A stretch of DNA of 64,000 bases from Clostridiaceae bacterium OM02-2AC (GCA_003481775.1 QULU01000019.1:1-64000); one strand, 5' to 3'. Numbered from the stretch's first letter, positions 17,042 to 31,470 are shown. The notes: generated by a model from the sequence alone, not told the origin. Translations and numbers: made by a program.

Positions 17042-18361
17042 TTACGTTTCCAGACTTGCCCGTCCAGACAGATAATTGATAAGCTGCTGTGCGGCCCGTC
17101 CGCTATTTCCACCATGACCAAGTCCCCATTTTCTAGCCTCGGCCTGTAGCTCCTCTTCGCTGAGCTTGATTTCCGGATAATGCTTGGCAAGCTCTGAAAC
17201 AATTTCAAAATAAGTTTTCTGATTTGGCCGTTCATAACAGATGCTCAAACCGAAGCGTGCCACAAGCGACAGCTTCTCCTGCATGGTATCGGAATGATGC
17301 AGCTCGTCATCATCACGGATATCGTTGCGGTCCTTCCACGTCTCCCGAACCAGATGACGCCGGTTGCTGGTGGCATAGATCAAAACATTGTCCGGCTTTG
17401 TTTCCACACCGCCCTCGATAACCGCCTTTAAAAATTTGTATTCAATTTCAAATTCCTCAAAGGACAGATCATCCATATAAATGATAAAGCGGTAATTACG
17501 ATTCTTGATATGAGAGATGATCGTGGAGAGATCCTTGAACTGATGCTTGTAAATCTCAATCATGCGCAGACCATCCTTATAATACTCATTGACAATGGCC
17601 TTGATACTGGTGGACTTCCCGGTACCGCTGTCTCCGTACAGCAGTGCATTGTTGGCGTTGCGCCCCTCGACGAAGGCCTGCGTATTCTCTCTAAGCATAT
17701 CCTTCTGCATCTGGTAGCCGATCAGATCATCTAACACAACACTGTCCATATTGTTGATGGGGAGAAATTCCACATCCCCGTTTTCACAGGAGCGGATGCG
17801 AAACGCTTTGTTTAAGCCAAACATGCCAACGCCGTATTCCTGATAAAAGGTGGTGATGATGTGAAAGATTTCCTCCTCATCGGCGGCAGCCTCGATGCTG
17901 CGTGAGATACTTTGTACCATCGCAGATACATTCTTATTATACATGCGCTCCTTTTTCGCAATGGCCTTATAGGAGCTGATGGTTGAAAAGCAGTCAATGC
18001 CGAGCGCCTTCTCGATGGGATGAAAGTCAAAATCGAACAGCTGCTTGAATACCTTAAAATCATTCTTGGCAAAATGATGGACACTGCCCTGCTGCACCGG
18101 GCTTTTTTCACTGACGAGACTGAAGGAATTTTCATTCATCAGCAGTAAAAAGGTCAGATAATTGTGCCATAGATTTTCATCGAAGCCATAGCTGGTCGCC
18201 AGATCGAGCAGAGCCTTGATTTGCGCATAAATACGTTCGATAAGCTCTGCATTACTAGCAGCTCCGCTATCAAAATCGCGGAATATCTGAGAAAGCTCTG
18301 ATAAAATACTGTGTTCACCAAAGCTGCGGTATAAAACGAGTTTTGCTGTTTCCTTATACAT
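17042..18361 (-). CDS. DUF815 family AAA+ ATPase
   Basis: A 439-aa protein. The N-terminal half (1 to about 190) is helical and family-specific. The C-terminal half is the DUF815 ATPase: LIGYQMQKDMLRENTQAF entry, Walker A YGDSGTGKST, Walker B FIIYMDDLSFEE, sensor ATSNRRHLV followed by a long charged insertion, and a C-terminal GNSGRAAQQLINYL. The start follows GGAGG. The physiological role of DUF815 ATPases is not established. Confidence 0.88.
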   Translation of the reverse strand: MYKETAKLVLYRSFGEHSILSELSQIFRDFDSGAASNAELIERIYAQIKALLDLATSYGFDENLWHNYLTFLLLMNENSFSLVSEKSPVQQGSVHHFAKNDFKVFKQLFDFDFHPIEKALGIDCFSTISSYKAIAKKERMYNKNVSAMVQSISRSIEAAADEEEIFHIITTFYQEYGVGMFGLNKAFRIRSCENGDVEFLPINNMDSVVLDDLIGYQMQKDMLRENTQAFVEGRNANNALLYGDSGTGKSTSIKAIVNEYYKDGLRMIEIYKHQFKDLSTIISHIKNRNYRFIIYMDDLSFEEFEIEYKFLKAVIEGGVETKPDNVLIYATSNRRHLVRETWKDRNDIRDDDELHHSDTMQEKLSLVARFGLSICYERPNQKTYFEIVSELAKHYPEIKLSEEELQAEARKWGLGHGGNSGRAAQQLINYLSGRASLET

Positions 18362-18499
18362 AGGGATACCTCCGTTGTCTATGACTTATATTATAATGAA
18401 GGAACGACGGAATGAAAAGAGTTTTGTGAAAATAAATATTCGTTTTCCATGATGTATGTAACAGAATTGTAAAATAAATGAAAATATAACTGAAAACTA

Positions 18500-18528
18500 T
18501 TGACAAAAGTGTGAAAAAGTTTTATTCT
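18500..18528 (+). promoter_or_regulatory. ilv operon promoter
   Basis: A perfect TTGACA (18500-18505) and TATTCT (18523-18528) with a 17-bp spacer lie 36 bp before the leader-peptide start codon. Confidence 0.8.
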
Positions 18529-18564
18529 AATACCATCACAAGTTGGAAAGGAAGTGGACAAGTG

Positions 18565-18648
18565 ATGGCACTATACATTATCGTCATTATTATTATTCTC
18601 ATAGTCCTAAGCAAGTCTGTTTTTCTTTCTAGTGAATCTCCTGCGTGA
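18565..18648 (+). CDS. ilv leader peptide (attenuation)
   Basis: A 27-codon frame starting ATG 18565, with GGAAAGGAAG about 10 bases upstream and TGA at 18646-18648. Its first 15 residues include seven Ile, two Val and three Leu, with four consecutive ATT Ile codons. The second part is Ser-rich. It lies between a strong promoter and a terminator just before ilvA. This is the standard design of a branched-chain amino acid leader peptide: a ribosome starved for Ile/Val/Leu-tRNA stalls and lets the operon be transcribed. Confidence 0.88.
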   Translation: MALYIIVIIIILIVLSKSVFLSSESPA

Positions 18649-18739
18649 GATTCCCATAACAGAACACTTTCGTTGTATAAACACAAAGGTGTGAGGATAG
18701 AAAGAAAAGCAGCTTATCATATGATATGCTGCTTTTTTA
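18617..18739 (+). promoter_or_regulatory. ilv attenuator: antiterminator and terminator
   Basis: The terminator is a 16-bp hairpin (18705-18720 with 18721-18736, one mismatch) followed by T residues, ending 20 bp before ilvA. A competing 14-bp pairing joins 18617-18630 (CTGTTTTTCTTTCT, in the leader frame after the Ile/Val/Leu codons) with 18699-18712 (AGAAAGAAAAGCAG), with one G-U pair. This removes the left arm of the terminator. Two small hairpins (18634-18653 and about 18664-18692) fold in the loop between. A ribosome reaching the leader stop would cover the 5' strand and favour termination. Confidence 0.85.
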
Positions 18740-18758
18740 CGAAATAGGAGGAAGAGGA

Positions 18759-19961
18759 ATGGAATGTAAAGATGTAGAGCAGGCGGCCGCCAGACTGCAG
18801 GGACAGATTCACAATGTGAAGGTGACCAGCTCGCGGACATTTTCGGAAATGAGCAATTGTCAGCTGTTTCTGAAATGTGAGAATCGGCAGAAGACAGGGT
18901 CCTTTAAGGTGCGGGGCGCCTTCAACAAGCTGGCGAAGCTGAAGGAAGAGGGGAAAACGAGTGAGGTCATTGCCAGCAGTGCCGGCAACCATGCACAGGG
19001 CGTCAGCTATGCCGCAAGCAAGCTGGGCATGCATGCGACCATCGTGATGCCCAAGAGTACACCGATCGCCAAGGTTCTGGCAACCAAGGGCTATGGAGCC
19101 GATGTCGTGCTGGCGGGAGATAATTATGATGAGTGCTATCAGGAGGCACTTCGTCTGCAGGAGGAAAAAGGGGCAACCTTTATTCATCCCTTTGATGATG
19201 AGGATGTCATAGCCGGTCAGGGAACAATCGCCTATGAGATCTGTCATGATCTGCCAAATGTGGATATGATCGTCGTACCGGCCGGAGGAGGTGGACTCCT
19301 ATCCGGTATCAGCTTCTATGCCAAACAGATCAACCCGCGTATCAGGGTGGTTGGTGTTCAGGCAGAAGGAGCCAATGCCATCGTTCAGAGCTTTCAGAAG
19401 CAGAAGCACTGTGCAACCAGACATGTGAATACCATTGCGGATGGAATCGCGGTGATGAATCCGGGGAAAACCACGGTAAAGCTCATTCAGGAAAATGTGG
19501 ATGAAATGGTGAGCGTGAGTGACAGTGAAATTGCAGCGACGATTCTGCTGCTGCTGGAGCGGGAAAAGCAGGTTGTGGAGCCGGCAGGGGCAGCAAGTCT
19601 GGCAGCTGTGCTCAACGGGAAAATCGATGTGGCAGGTAAACGTGTCGTCTGTGTGCTGTCCGGAGGAAATATTGATGTTTCCTTTATTCACAAGGTTGTT
19701 GAAAAGGGACTGGTCAGCCGGGGCAGAAACATGAAATTTAAAACACTGATGCTGGATGTGCCGGGGGCACTGGAGCATTTTACACACATCCTGTGCGAAC
19801 AGAATGCAAATATTATCGAAATACAGTATGACCGCATCCAGGCCGATTTGAATCTGAATGAAACCATACTCCATCTGGCTGTTGAAGTCAGCAGCAAGGA
19901 ACATGGCGAAGCACTGATTCGGGTGTTAAAAGAAAAGGGTTATGAAATAACGATGGAATAG
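18759..19961 (+). CDS. ilvA: Threonine ammonia-lyase (threonine dehydratase) with ACT domain
   Basis: A 400-aa PLP enzyme making 2-oxobutyrate from threonine for isoleucine synthesis. KTGSFKVRGAFNKL contains the PLP Lys; SSAGNHAQGVSYAASKLG and PAGGGGLLSGISFYAKQI are family motifs. One C-terminal ACT domain (about 325-400) is present, as in the shorter TdcB/IlvA form of about 400 aa. The start ATG 18759 follows TAGGAGGAAGAGG. As first gene of ilvABNCD behind a branched-chain leader it is biosynthetic. It is a source of the enamines that RidA (1.5 kb) detoxifies. Confidence 0.92.
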   Translation: MECKDVEQAAARLQGQIHNVKVTSSRTFSEMSNCQLFLKCENRQKTGSFKVRGAFNKLAKLKEEGKTSEVIASSAGNHAQGVSYAASKLGMHATIVMPKSTPIAKVLATKGYGADVVLAGDNYDECYQEALRLQEEKGATFIHPFDDEDVIAGQGTIAYEICHDLPNVDMIVVPAGGGGLLSGISFYAKQINPRIRVVGVQAEGANAIVQSFQKQKHCATRHVNTIADGIAVMNPGKTTVKLIQENVDEMVSVSDSEIAATILLLLEREKQVVEPAGAASLAAVLNGKIDVAGKRVVCVLSGGNIDVSFIHKVVEKGLVSRGRNMKFKTLMLDVPGALEHFTHILCEQNANIIEIQYDRIQADLNLNETILHLAVEVSSKEHGEALIRVLKEKGYEITME

Positions 19962-19973
19962 GGAGGCTATGTT

Positions 19974-21644
19974 ATGAAAATGAATGGTTCGCAGATACTG
20001 ATCCAGTCACTGATCGACCAGGGTGTGGATACCATCTTCGGGTATCCCGGCGGCTCGGTGCTGAATATCTATGATGCGTTATACGAGCGAAGTGAGGATA
20101 TTCGTCATATCATTACCTCGCATGAGCAGGGAGCTTCCCATGCGGCAGACGGCTATGCGAGAAGTACCGGAAAATGCGGTGTCTGTCTGGCAACCAGCGG
20201 ACCGGGCGCAACCAATCTGGTCACCGGTATTGCGACGGCCTATATGGACTCTATTCCCATGGTGGCCATTACCGGCAATGTTCCCAACGATCTGCTGGGC
20301 CGTGATTCCTTTCAGGAGGTGAATATCACGGGCATCACCATGCCGATCACCAAGCATAATTTTATTGTTCAGAAGGTTGAGGATCTGGCAGCTGTGGTAC
20401 GCAAGGCGTTTGTTATCGCCAATTCCGGAAGAAAGGGACCGGTTCTGATCGATATACCGAAGGATGTCACCGCAGCAGTTACCGAATATGTTAAGCTGCC
20501 GCGTTATCGCATCCGCAAGCTGCCAAAGGTGGATGATGTTGTATTTGAACAGGCGCTGGAGGTCATCCGCAAGGCGGAGCGCCCGATGATCTATGCCGGA
20601 GGAGGAATCATTTCCTCCAATGCGACTCGGGAGCTGATGAATTTCTCCAAGCATATGGATATTCCCATCTGCTGTTCCATGATGGGGCTGGGCAGTGTGC
20701 CGTATGATTACGATCTGTATCTGGGAATGCTTGGAATGCATGGGACACCGGTTTCCAATTATGCGACTTTGAATACCGATCTGATCATTGCGATCGGCTC
20801 ACGGTTCTCCGATCGTGTTGCCGGAAATCGAGAGGAATTTGGCAGAGAGGCGAAAATCATTCACTTCGATATCGACGCTTCGGAAATTTCCAAGAATGTA
20901 GCCAGTGATATCTCCATTGTCGGAGATGCCCGCTATATTTTGAAGAAAATGATACAGCGTATGCCGGAGACCAAGCATGAGGACTGGACCGGTACATTGA
21001 AGGATTTTAAAACCAAGCTGGGTCTTCCAAAGCCAAAGCCCGGAGAGAATGTTGATCCAAGAGATCTGGCTTTGACACTGCATGAAATCGTTGGAGAGGA
21101 TGCGATCATCGTCACGGATGTCGGACAGCATCAGATGATCATGGCACAATATTATCAATTCTCACGTCCGCGCAGTTGGATCAGCTCCTGTGGTCTGGGA
21201 ACGATGGGCTATGGCATGGGAGCGGCGATGGGAGCCAAGGTTGCCAATCCGCAGCGGCCTGTTATTCTGGTGACAGGAGATGGCAGCTTCCATATGAATA
21301 TGAATGAGATGGCAGCGGCCGTCAGCGCCAATATCCCCATTGTCGTGCTAGTCTTTAACAATCATGTTCTGGGCATGGTGCGGCAGTGGCAGACGCTGTT
21401 CTACGATCATCGCTATTCCCATACGACAATCGATCGTCAGACGGATTTTGTGAAGCTGGCGGAGGCGTTTGGCGGAAAGGGATTGCGAATCAAAACGCGG
21501 CATGACATCGAAGGTGTCATGAAAGAGGCACTGTCCAGCAAGGTTCCATGCATTGTGGACTGCTGGATTGACAAGGATGACTGTGTCTATCCGATCATAC
21601 CACCGGGAAAAAGCGGTAAGGATATTATCTTATATGGCAACTAG
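19974..21644 (+). CDS. ilvB: Acetolactate synthase large subunit
   Basis: A 556-aa ThDP-dependent enzyme. It condenses pyruvate with pyruvate or 2-oxobutyrate at the first common step of Val/Leu/Ile synthesis. SHEQGASHAADGYARSTG holds the catalytic Glu. GDGSFHMNMNEMAAAV and the following NN give the ThDP-Mg motif, and the central FAD-like domain is complete. It starts 12 bp after ilvA behind GGGAGG. The small subunit follows directly, identifying it as the anabolic, feedback-regulated enzyme. Confidence 0.94.
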   Translation: MKMNGSQILIQSLIDQGVDTIFGYPGGSVLNIYDALYERSEDIRHIITSHEQGASHAADGYARSTGKCGVCLATSGPGATNLVTGIATAYMDSIPMVAITGNVPNDLLGRDSFQEVNITGITMPITKHNFIVQKVEDLAAVVRKAFVIANSGRKGPVLIDIPKDVTAAVTEYVKLPRYRIRKLPKVDDVVFEQALEVIRKAERPMIYAGGGIISSNATRELMNFSKHMDIPICCSMMGLGSVPYDYDLYLGMLGMHGTPVSNYATLNTDLIIAIGSRFSDRVAGNREEFGREAKIIHFDIDASEISKNVASDISIVGDARYILKKMIQRMPETKHEDWTGTLKDFKTKLGLPKPKPGENVDPRDLALTLHEIVGEDAIIVTDVGQHQMIMAQYYQFSRPRSWISSCGLGTMGYGMGAAMGAKVANPQRPVILVTGDGSFHMNMNEMAAAVSANIPIVVLVFNNHVLGMVRQWQTLFYDHRYSHTTIDRQTDFVKLAEAFGGKGLRIKTRHDIEGVMKEALSSKVPCIVDCWIDKDDCVYPIIPPGKSGKDIILYGN

Positions 21645-21656
21645 GGAGATGAGATT

Positions 21657-23205
<1,549 letters not shown>

Positions 23206-23217
23206 GGAGGCATTGAT

Positions 23218-24882
23218 ATGGGTAGACCAAGTGATTCTGTCGTTCGAGGAGATGCCTGTGCACCGCAGCGTTCGCTGTTCTATGCACTGGGACTGACAGA
23301 AGAAGAATTGAATCGGCCGCTGATCGGTGTGGTCAGCGCCTATTCCGAGATTGTTCCAGGGCATCTGCATCTGGATAAGATCACAGAAGCGGTCAAGGCG
23401 GGTATCCGCATGGCCGGTGGTACCCCGATCATGGTGCCTTCCATCGGTGTGTGCGATGGTATCGCCATGGGACATATCGGTATGAAATATTCTCTGGCAT
23501 CCCGTGAGCTGATTGCGGACAGTGTGGAAACGATGGCCAAGGCACATGGCTTTGACGGTCTTGTGCTGGTGCCTAACTGTGATAAGATCGTTCCGGGTAT
23601 GCTGATGGGAGCATTGCGTGTCAATGTACCAAGCGTTGTCATGAGCGGCGGTGCCATGCTGCCGGGGAATGACAGAGGAAAGGCGATGAGTCTTTCTACC
23701 ATGTTTGAGGCAGTCGGTGCCAAGAAAGCCGGACTGATTGATCAGGCAGAGCTGACGCACATCGAGCAGAATGCCTGTCCGGGCTGCGGCTCCTGTTCCG
23801 GTATGTTTACTGCCAATTCCATGAACTGTCTGTGTGAGGTACTGGGAATCGCATTGCCTGGCAATGGAACGATTCCTGCAGTGTATTCCGCACGGACCCA
23901 GCTGGCGAAGAAGGCCGGTATGGCGGTCATGGATATGGTGGAAAAGGATATCCGTCCAAGGGATATCGTAAACGAAAAGTCTTTGCGCAATGGTCTTGCC
24001 TGTGATATGGCACTGGGCTGTTCCTCCAATACCGTGCTGCATCTTTTGGCGATTGCCAAGGAAGCAAAGGTAGAACTGGATTTGGATATGATCAATGAGG
24101 TTTCCTTGAAAACGCCGAATCTGTGCAAGCTGGCTCCTGCCGGTCCGGATCACATCGTTGATCTGTATAATGCGGGCGGTGTACAGGCAGTCATGAAGGA
24201 GCTGTCAAGAAAGCAGCTGATTGACACCACGCTGATGACAGTAACGGGTAAGACAGTCGCAGAGAACATTGCGAATGCTGTGAATATGGATACCAATATC
24301 ATTAAGGATATCGAGCATCCTAATTCTGCCACCGGCGGTATTGCCGTGCTGTTTGGTAATATCGCACCCAAGGGCTGCGTTGTAAAGCGCTCTGCGGTTG
24401 ATCCAAGCATGATGACACATACCGGACCTGCCCGTGTGTTTGACAGCGAAGAGGATGCCATTGAGGCAATCTATGCCGGCAGTATTGTAAAGGGAGATGT
24501 TGTCGTGATACGCTACGAGGGACCAAAGGGTGGTCCTGGTATGCGGGAAATGCTGAATCCGACAAGTGCGCTTGCCGGTATGCAACTGGATAAGGATGTG
24601 GCATTGATTACAGACGGACGCTTCTCCGGGGCAACCCGCGGTGCTGCCATCGGACATGTTTCACCGGAAGCCGCAGCGCAGGGGCCGATTGCTATTATAC
24701 AGGAAGGGGATTCCATCACGATTGATATTCCCAACGGCAGTATCTGCTTGCATGTGGACGCGGCGGAAATTGAGCAGCGCCTGCAGGCATGGGAAAAGCC
24801 GGAGCCGAAAATCAAAGAGGGATGGCTGTATCGGTATTCCCGTCTTGTTGCCAGTGCAGATGAAGGCGCTGTGCTGAAATAA
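23218..24882 (+). CDS. ilvD: Dihydroxy-acid dehydratase
   Basis: A 554-aa Fe-S dehydratase giving the 2-oxo acids of valine and isoleucine. Cluster ligands are in [11 protein letters not shown] and [41 protein letters not shown] and [11 protein letters not shown] are C-terminal family motifs. It is the last gene of the ilv operon, 12 bp after ilvC. No leuABCD genes follow. Confidence 0.95.
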   Translation: MGRPSDSVVRGDACAPQRSLFYALGLTEEELNRPLIGVVSAYSEIVPGHLHLDKITEAVKAGIRMAGGTPIMVPSIGVCDGIAMGHIGMKYSLASRELIADSVETMAKAHGFDGLVLVPNCDKIVPGMLMGALRVNVPSVVMSGGAMLPGNDRGKAMSLSTMFEAVGAKKAGLIDQAELTHIEQNACPGCGSCSGMFTANSMNCLCEVLGIALPGNGTIPAVYSARTQLAKKAGMAVMDMVEKDIRPRDIVNEKSLRNGLACDMALGCSSNTVLHLLAIAKEAKVELDLDMINEVSLKTPNLCKLAPAGPDHIVDLYNAGGVQAVMKELSRKQLIDTTLMTVTGKTVAENIANAVNMDTNIIKDIEHPNSATGGIAVLFGNIAPKGCVVKRSAVDPSMMTHTGPARVFDSEEDAIEAIYAGSIVKGDVVVIRYEGPKGGPGMREMLNPTSALAGMQLDKDVALITDGRFSGATRGAAIGHVSPEAAAQGPIAIIQEGDSITIDIPNGSICLHVDAAEIEQRLQAWEKPEPKIKEGWLYRYSRLVASADEGAVLK

Positions 24883-24909
24883 GGATAGTAGCCGTTATAA
24901 TGATGAAAG

Positions 24910-24953
24910 AAAAGATACGATTGAACAAGATCCTGTTCCTCGTATCTTTTTTG
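24910..24953 (+). terminator. Terminator of the ilv operon
   Basis: An 11-bp outer stem (24910-24920 with 24940-24950) and a 5-bp inner stem (24923-24927 with 24934-24938) are followed by six T. Confidence 0.85.
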
Positions 24954-25074
24954 TCTTCCAAAGCAGTGTGCAAGAAGCGGCGGTATGCCATCAAATGAAG
25001 AGCCTTTGGTATGCAGTCTGGACAGGGCACTGCTTGTCTGCAAAAGGAATATGCTCTTTATCGTTATTGTTGCT

Positions 25075-25632
25075 TCACACCACTTCCTGCTCAATCATAC
25101 GCTCATAGCAAACAGGCTCCTCAAAGCCGGATACAAGTGTTCCATTTGCATAGCATGCTTCTATGACGGTATAATGGTCACGATACAGCTTCATAACGAC
25201 ATGTAGTGTGATTCCCGGAGCGATTTCACTACTTCCTTCACTCGTAAAAACATCGTTTTCAAACGTATACAGGATAGGGGCAAAGGACTGCTTTACGGTA
25301 AGCTCGTTGTACGACAGCTGTTGTACATGCTGCCTGTCAAATTTCTGTGCAAGGGATTCGGAGGGAAGCTCATAGGATATTAGTGCGATACTGCCATCTG
25401 AGTGTGCATGATAACGGTAAAGGTGATGCAGCTCCATCATATGATCTTCATAGCGGTAATAGGTCTCATCAATAACAAAAACATCGTCAAAATTCTTGGG
25501 CAGATTGTTGATACGCTCATTCACCGGTGTGGTGATATGGATCGCCTGCGGCAGTGAGGTGTGCTCCGTGTGCTGCGCTCTATTTGAATAAGCTCCCTTG
25601 ATACGGTTTAAGAATATATCCAGTGTATACAT
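25075..25632 (-). CDS. Hypothetical protein, unknown family
   Basis: A 185-aa soluble protein that I do not recognise. It has no signal peptide or membrane segment; it is rich in His/Tyr/Glu and alternates charged and aromatic residues as beta-rich domains do. A start at 25632 is preferred, since AAGAGG lies at good distance; a Met seven codons upstream has its GGAG too close. It is monocistronic, convergent with ilvD and divergent from licT. Confidence 0.65.
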   Translation of the reverse strand: MYTLDIFLNRIKGAYSNRAQHTEHTSLPQAIHITTPVNERINNLPKNFDDVFVIDETYYRYEDHMMELHHLYRYHAHSDGSIALISYELPSESLAQKFDRQHVQQLSYNELTVKQSFAPILYTFENDVFTSEGSSEIAPGITLHVVMKLYRDHYTVIEACYANGTLVSGFEEPVCYERMIEQEVV

Positions 25633-25847
25633 GCAAAATACCTCTTTTCTCATACTCCAAGTATAGCGTATTTCCGGTGACTCCGGATACTGATCTGCTC
25701 AGATTTTGCAATGGGTGTCAAAGATATTGTGGTTGTTTTTATTACCGCTATTCCGATACAGTATCATAATTTTTATGAAAGCAAATCCCTTCTGTATATA
25801 CAAACGGTCTGCTATATTACCTGCTTCCACAATTTTCAATGTAACCG

Positions 25848-25877
25848 TTGACAAACACGATTCCCATCTGCTATACT
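25848..25877 (+). promoter_or_regulatory. licT promoter
   Basis: TTGACA (25848-25853) and TATACT (25872-25877) with an 18-bp spacer, directly before the RAT-like leader. Confidence 0.65.
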
Positions 25878-25889
25878 TTGGATAAAGTA

Positions 25890-25970
25890 AGGATAGTTAT
25901 TGTGAAAACAAGCTCGACCTGCTAATCAATAGATCACGGAATTCGTGTTTTTTGATGTGCAGGTCTTTTC
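25890..25970 (+). promoter_or_regulatory. RAT antiterminator and terminator before licT
   Basis: The segment 25890-25920 (GGATAGTTAT...AGCTCGACCT) matches the layout of the ribonucleic antiterminator bound by BglG/LicT proteins. It overlaps the left arm of a terminator: GACCTGC (25916-25922) pairs with GCAGGTC (25959-25965), with an inner CACG/CGTG stem and a T-rich tail. LicT binding to the RAT would prevent the terminator, giving autoregulation. A related RAT lies at 26882-26911. Confidence 0.8.
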
Positions 25971-25990
25971 TTATGAGGGAGGCGAGGAGT

Positions 25991-26848
25991 ATGATTTTTA
26001 AAAAGCGGCTGAATAACAACGTGGTCATTGCTCTGGATGAAAACGGACAGGAGAAAATTTTATGCGGGAAAGGCCTTGGCTTTCAGATGAAGGAACAGGA
26101 AAGCGTGGAGGAGAGCCGTGTTGAAAAGGTTTTTGCATTAACGGATCAGGTGATGAACCGACGGCTGCAGGAGCTGTTGGAAACAATTCCCATGGAGCAT
26201 TTGGAGCTGGCGGAGGAAATCATGAACTACGCCAGAATACACATAGATGAAACTGTGAGTGAAAACGTAATTGTGGCACTTTGTGACCATATGTACATGG
26301 CGGTGGAGCGGAAAAAGCAAGGGATAGAAGTAAAAAATGTATTGCTTTGGGATATTCAGAAATTTTATCGGGATGAGTATAAGGTAGGACTGTATGCGAT
26401 CAAGCTGATCCGGCAGCGCTTCGGTGTGGAGCTGAGCGAGGATGAGGCAGGCTTTATTGCATTGCATATCGTCAATGGACAACTGCATCTGGAATCAAAA
26501 TCCGTCAAGGAAATCACGACCCTGATGCAACAGATTGAAACGATTGTCCGCATGCGCTTCGCGATTTCACTGGACGCTGATTCCGTATATTATTATCGGT
26601 TCATCACACATTTGAAATTCTTTGCAGAACGGATTTTTTCAGAAAAGCAAATTCCAACAAAGGATACAGACGGACTATTGGAGCTGATCAAGGGAAAATA
26701 TCCGCAGGATGTAGCATGTGTATTGGATATAGCTGCTTTTTTGAAGCAGCGCTACGGCTATACGCTGTGTGAAGAGGAAATTCTTTATCTCAGTATTCAT
26801 ATTTCCAGGATACACCAGGTATCTGTGAAGGGTGGTGAGGCCGTATAA
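25991..26848 (+). CDS. licT: BglG/LicT family transcription antiterminator
   Basis: A 285-aa protein. The N-terminal RNA-binding (CAT) domain (1 to about 55) has KKRLNNNVVIALDENGQEKI and GKGLGFQ. PRD1 (about 65-170) and PRD2 (about 175-280) carry the regulatory His residues, for example in ENVIVALCDHM, EDEAGFIALHIVNG, RFITHLKFFAERI and LSIHISR. The PTS phosphorylates these to switch activity with beta-glucoside supply. ATG 25991 follows GGCGAGGAG. The adjacent PTS permease and phosphoglucosidase are its expected targets. Confidence 0.93.
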   Translation: MIFKKRLNNNVVIALDENGQEKILCGKGLGFQMKEQESVEESRVEKVFALTDQVMNRRLQELLETIPMEHLELAEEIMNYARIHIDETVSENVIVALCDHMYMAVERKKQGIEVKNVLLWDIQKFYRDEYKVGLYAIKLIRQRFGVELSEDEAGFIALHIVNGQLHLESKSVKEITTLMQQIETIVRMRFAISLDADSVYYYRFITHLKFFAERIFSEKQIPTKDTDGLLELIKGKYPQDVACVLDIAAFLKQRYGYTLCEEEILYLSIHISRIHQVSVKGGEAV

Positions 26849-26881
26849 CAGGACGTTGATGAGCTTTAAAAAACAGGAGAA

Positions 26882-26911
26882 AGGATAGTTACATTTAGTT
26901 GGCTTGACCTT
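26882..26911 (+). promoter_or_regulatory. Second RAT-like site, before the PTS gene
   Basis: GGATAGTTAC...GGCTTGACCT shares the GGATAGTTA and GCT(C/T)GACCT ends with the RAT before licT. No strong terminator hairpin was found behind it. It may be a weak secondary control point or a vestige. Confidence 0.55.
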
Positions 26912-26929
26912 TGTTTCACGTATGCATAA

Positions 26930-30323
<3,394 letters not shown>

Positions 30324-30745
30324 GGTACCTGCCATGCATCCATGTGATTATTCGCATACCGGTACAGGTTGGAGGACATTGTGTACATTCATTAAAAACA
30401 CAAGGAGGCAGGAGAGCGAATTTCGAGGTAAGCGGCAGGTTTGCGAACTGTTTTCTGGTAGCCTTCCATTTACGAAAAGTCATTATTCTAAATAATTATC
30501 ATTTCCTATGGCACCTTCTAACGCAAATAACACGTTCATCTCATCATATTGCAGGAAAATTTATGAAGCGGGATACGCGCGAAGGCAAGAAAGATTCGTG
30601 TACAGCTTATATAGATAAGATGGTAGCATTTATCAAGCAAGGCAGGGAATACAGGTTCTCTGCTTTTCTTGCGCTGACCTACCTTGCATAATCAGCAGGA
30701 TCAGACAAATTGCTTTGCTTAAACAGCAGTTGTATACCGTTTCCT
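30324..30745. other. Intergenic stretch after bglA
   Basis: About 420 bp without a supported gene. Short frames here lack ribosome sites. A hairpin with an 8-bp arm (about 30645-30664, one wobble pair) followed by TTTTC could be the bglA terminator. Nothing else was recognised. Confidence 0.4.
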
Positions 30746-30793
30746 TGTTAGCAGTGCTAACAGAAAGCTAAAAAAGAATGAACATTGTTCATT
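30746..30793 (+). promoter_or_regulatory. Two palindromes in the tetR promoter region
   Basis: A 17-bp palindrome TGTTAGCAGTGCTAACA (30746-30762) and a second, AATGAACATTGTTCATT (30777-30793), lie 45 bp before tetR. The second recurs almost unchanged at 31471-31487 before the methyltransferase gene and is the likely TetR operator. The first is unique in the window. Confidence 0.75.
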
Positions 30794-30837
30794 GACTGCT
30801 GCGGAAAACCTGGTATACTTTACATGAAGGTGATGCT

Positions 30838-31446
30838 ATGGGACACAAAATACGGACGAGGGTTGTGAAGGACCCTGCAGAAAGAAAACGGGAAATACTG
30901 GATGCAGCGATGGGGCTGTTTGCTGAAAATGGCTATGAGCAGACATCCATGCGTGATATCGCACGTCATCTCGATATTTCACTGGGCCTTTGCTATCGCT
31001 ATTATGATAGCAAGCAGAAGCTTTTTCAAGAGGCGATGCAGCAGTACGTAGAGGAGATATGTGCTGTCTATCTGGTCACACTCCATGATGAAACCAAGGA
31101 TTTGAAGGAAAAGCTTGATCTGCTATTTCACATGCTGGAAGAGGAGGAGCAGCAGATGCGCTATCACGACTTCTTCCATCGACCGGAGAATATCGGCTTT
31201 CATGAAGAGCTGGCAGTGAAGCTGTGCAAGTACATGCAGCCACACCTGCAGCAGGAGCTGCACCGGTATGTAAAAAAGCATCATCTGAAGGTGCGGCATG
31301 AGGAATTGCTGCTCAGCTTTCTGACCTATGGACAGATCGGTATCCATGCATCCATGCGCTCACCGGATCCACAGCTGCTCCACCAGCTGCGTGTGTATAT
31401 CGATCTGCTGCTGAAACAGGAATGTATCCCTGATAACACCATTTGA
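30838..31446 (+). CDS. TetR family transcriptional regulator
   Basis: A 202-aa TetR protein. The N-terminal HTH (about 15-60) reads REILDAAMGLFAENGYEQTS then MRDIARHLDISLGLCYRYYDSK. The rest is a helical ligand-binding domain rich in His/Glu. Start ATG 30838 follows GAAGGTGATGC. It probably represses itself and the methyltransferase operon through the two AATGAACAT-GTTCATT palindromes. The inducer is unknown. Confidence 0.9.
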   Translation: MGHKIRTRVVKDPAERKREILDAAMGLFAENGYEQTSMRDIARHLDISLGLCYRYYDSKQKLFQEAMQQYVEEICAVYLVTLHDETKDLKEKLDLLFHMLEEEEQQMRYHDFFHRPENIGFHEELAVKLCKYMQPHLQQELHRYVKKHHLKVRHEELLLSFLTYGQIGIHASMRSPDPQLLHQLRVYIDLLLKQECIPDNTI

Positions 31447-31462
31447 TCAGGGATTGCTTTTT
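31426..31462 (+). terminator. Terminator overlapping the 3' end of tetR
   Basis: ATCCCTGAT (31426-31434) pairs perfectly with ATCAGGGAT (31446-31454) and is followed by five T. The left arm lies in the last tetR codons. Confidence 0.8.
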
Positions 31463-31470
31463 GAGAAATG

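Noticed and set aside
18500..18758. T-box riboswitch before ilvA
   Set aside because: No T-box core (GGTGG-ACC type) is present, and the leader peptide with antiterminator pairing explains the region.
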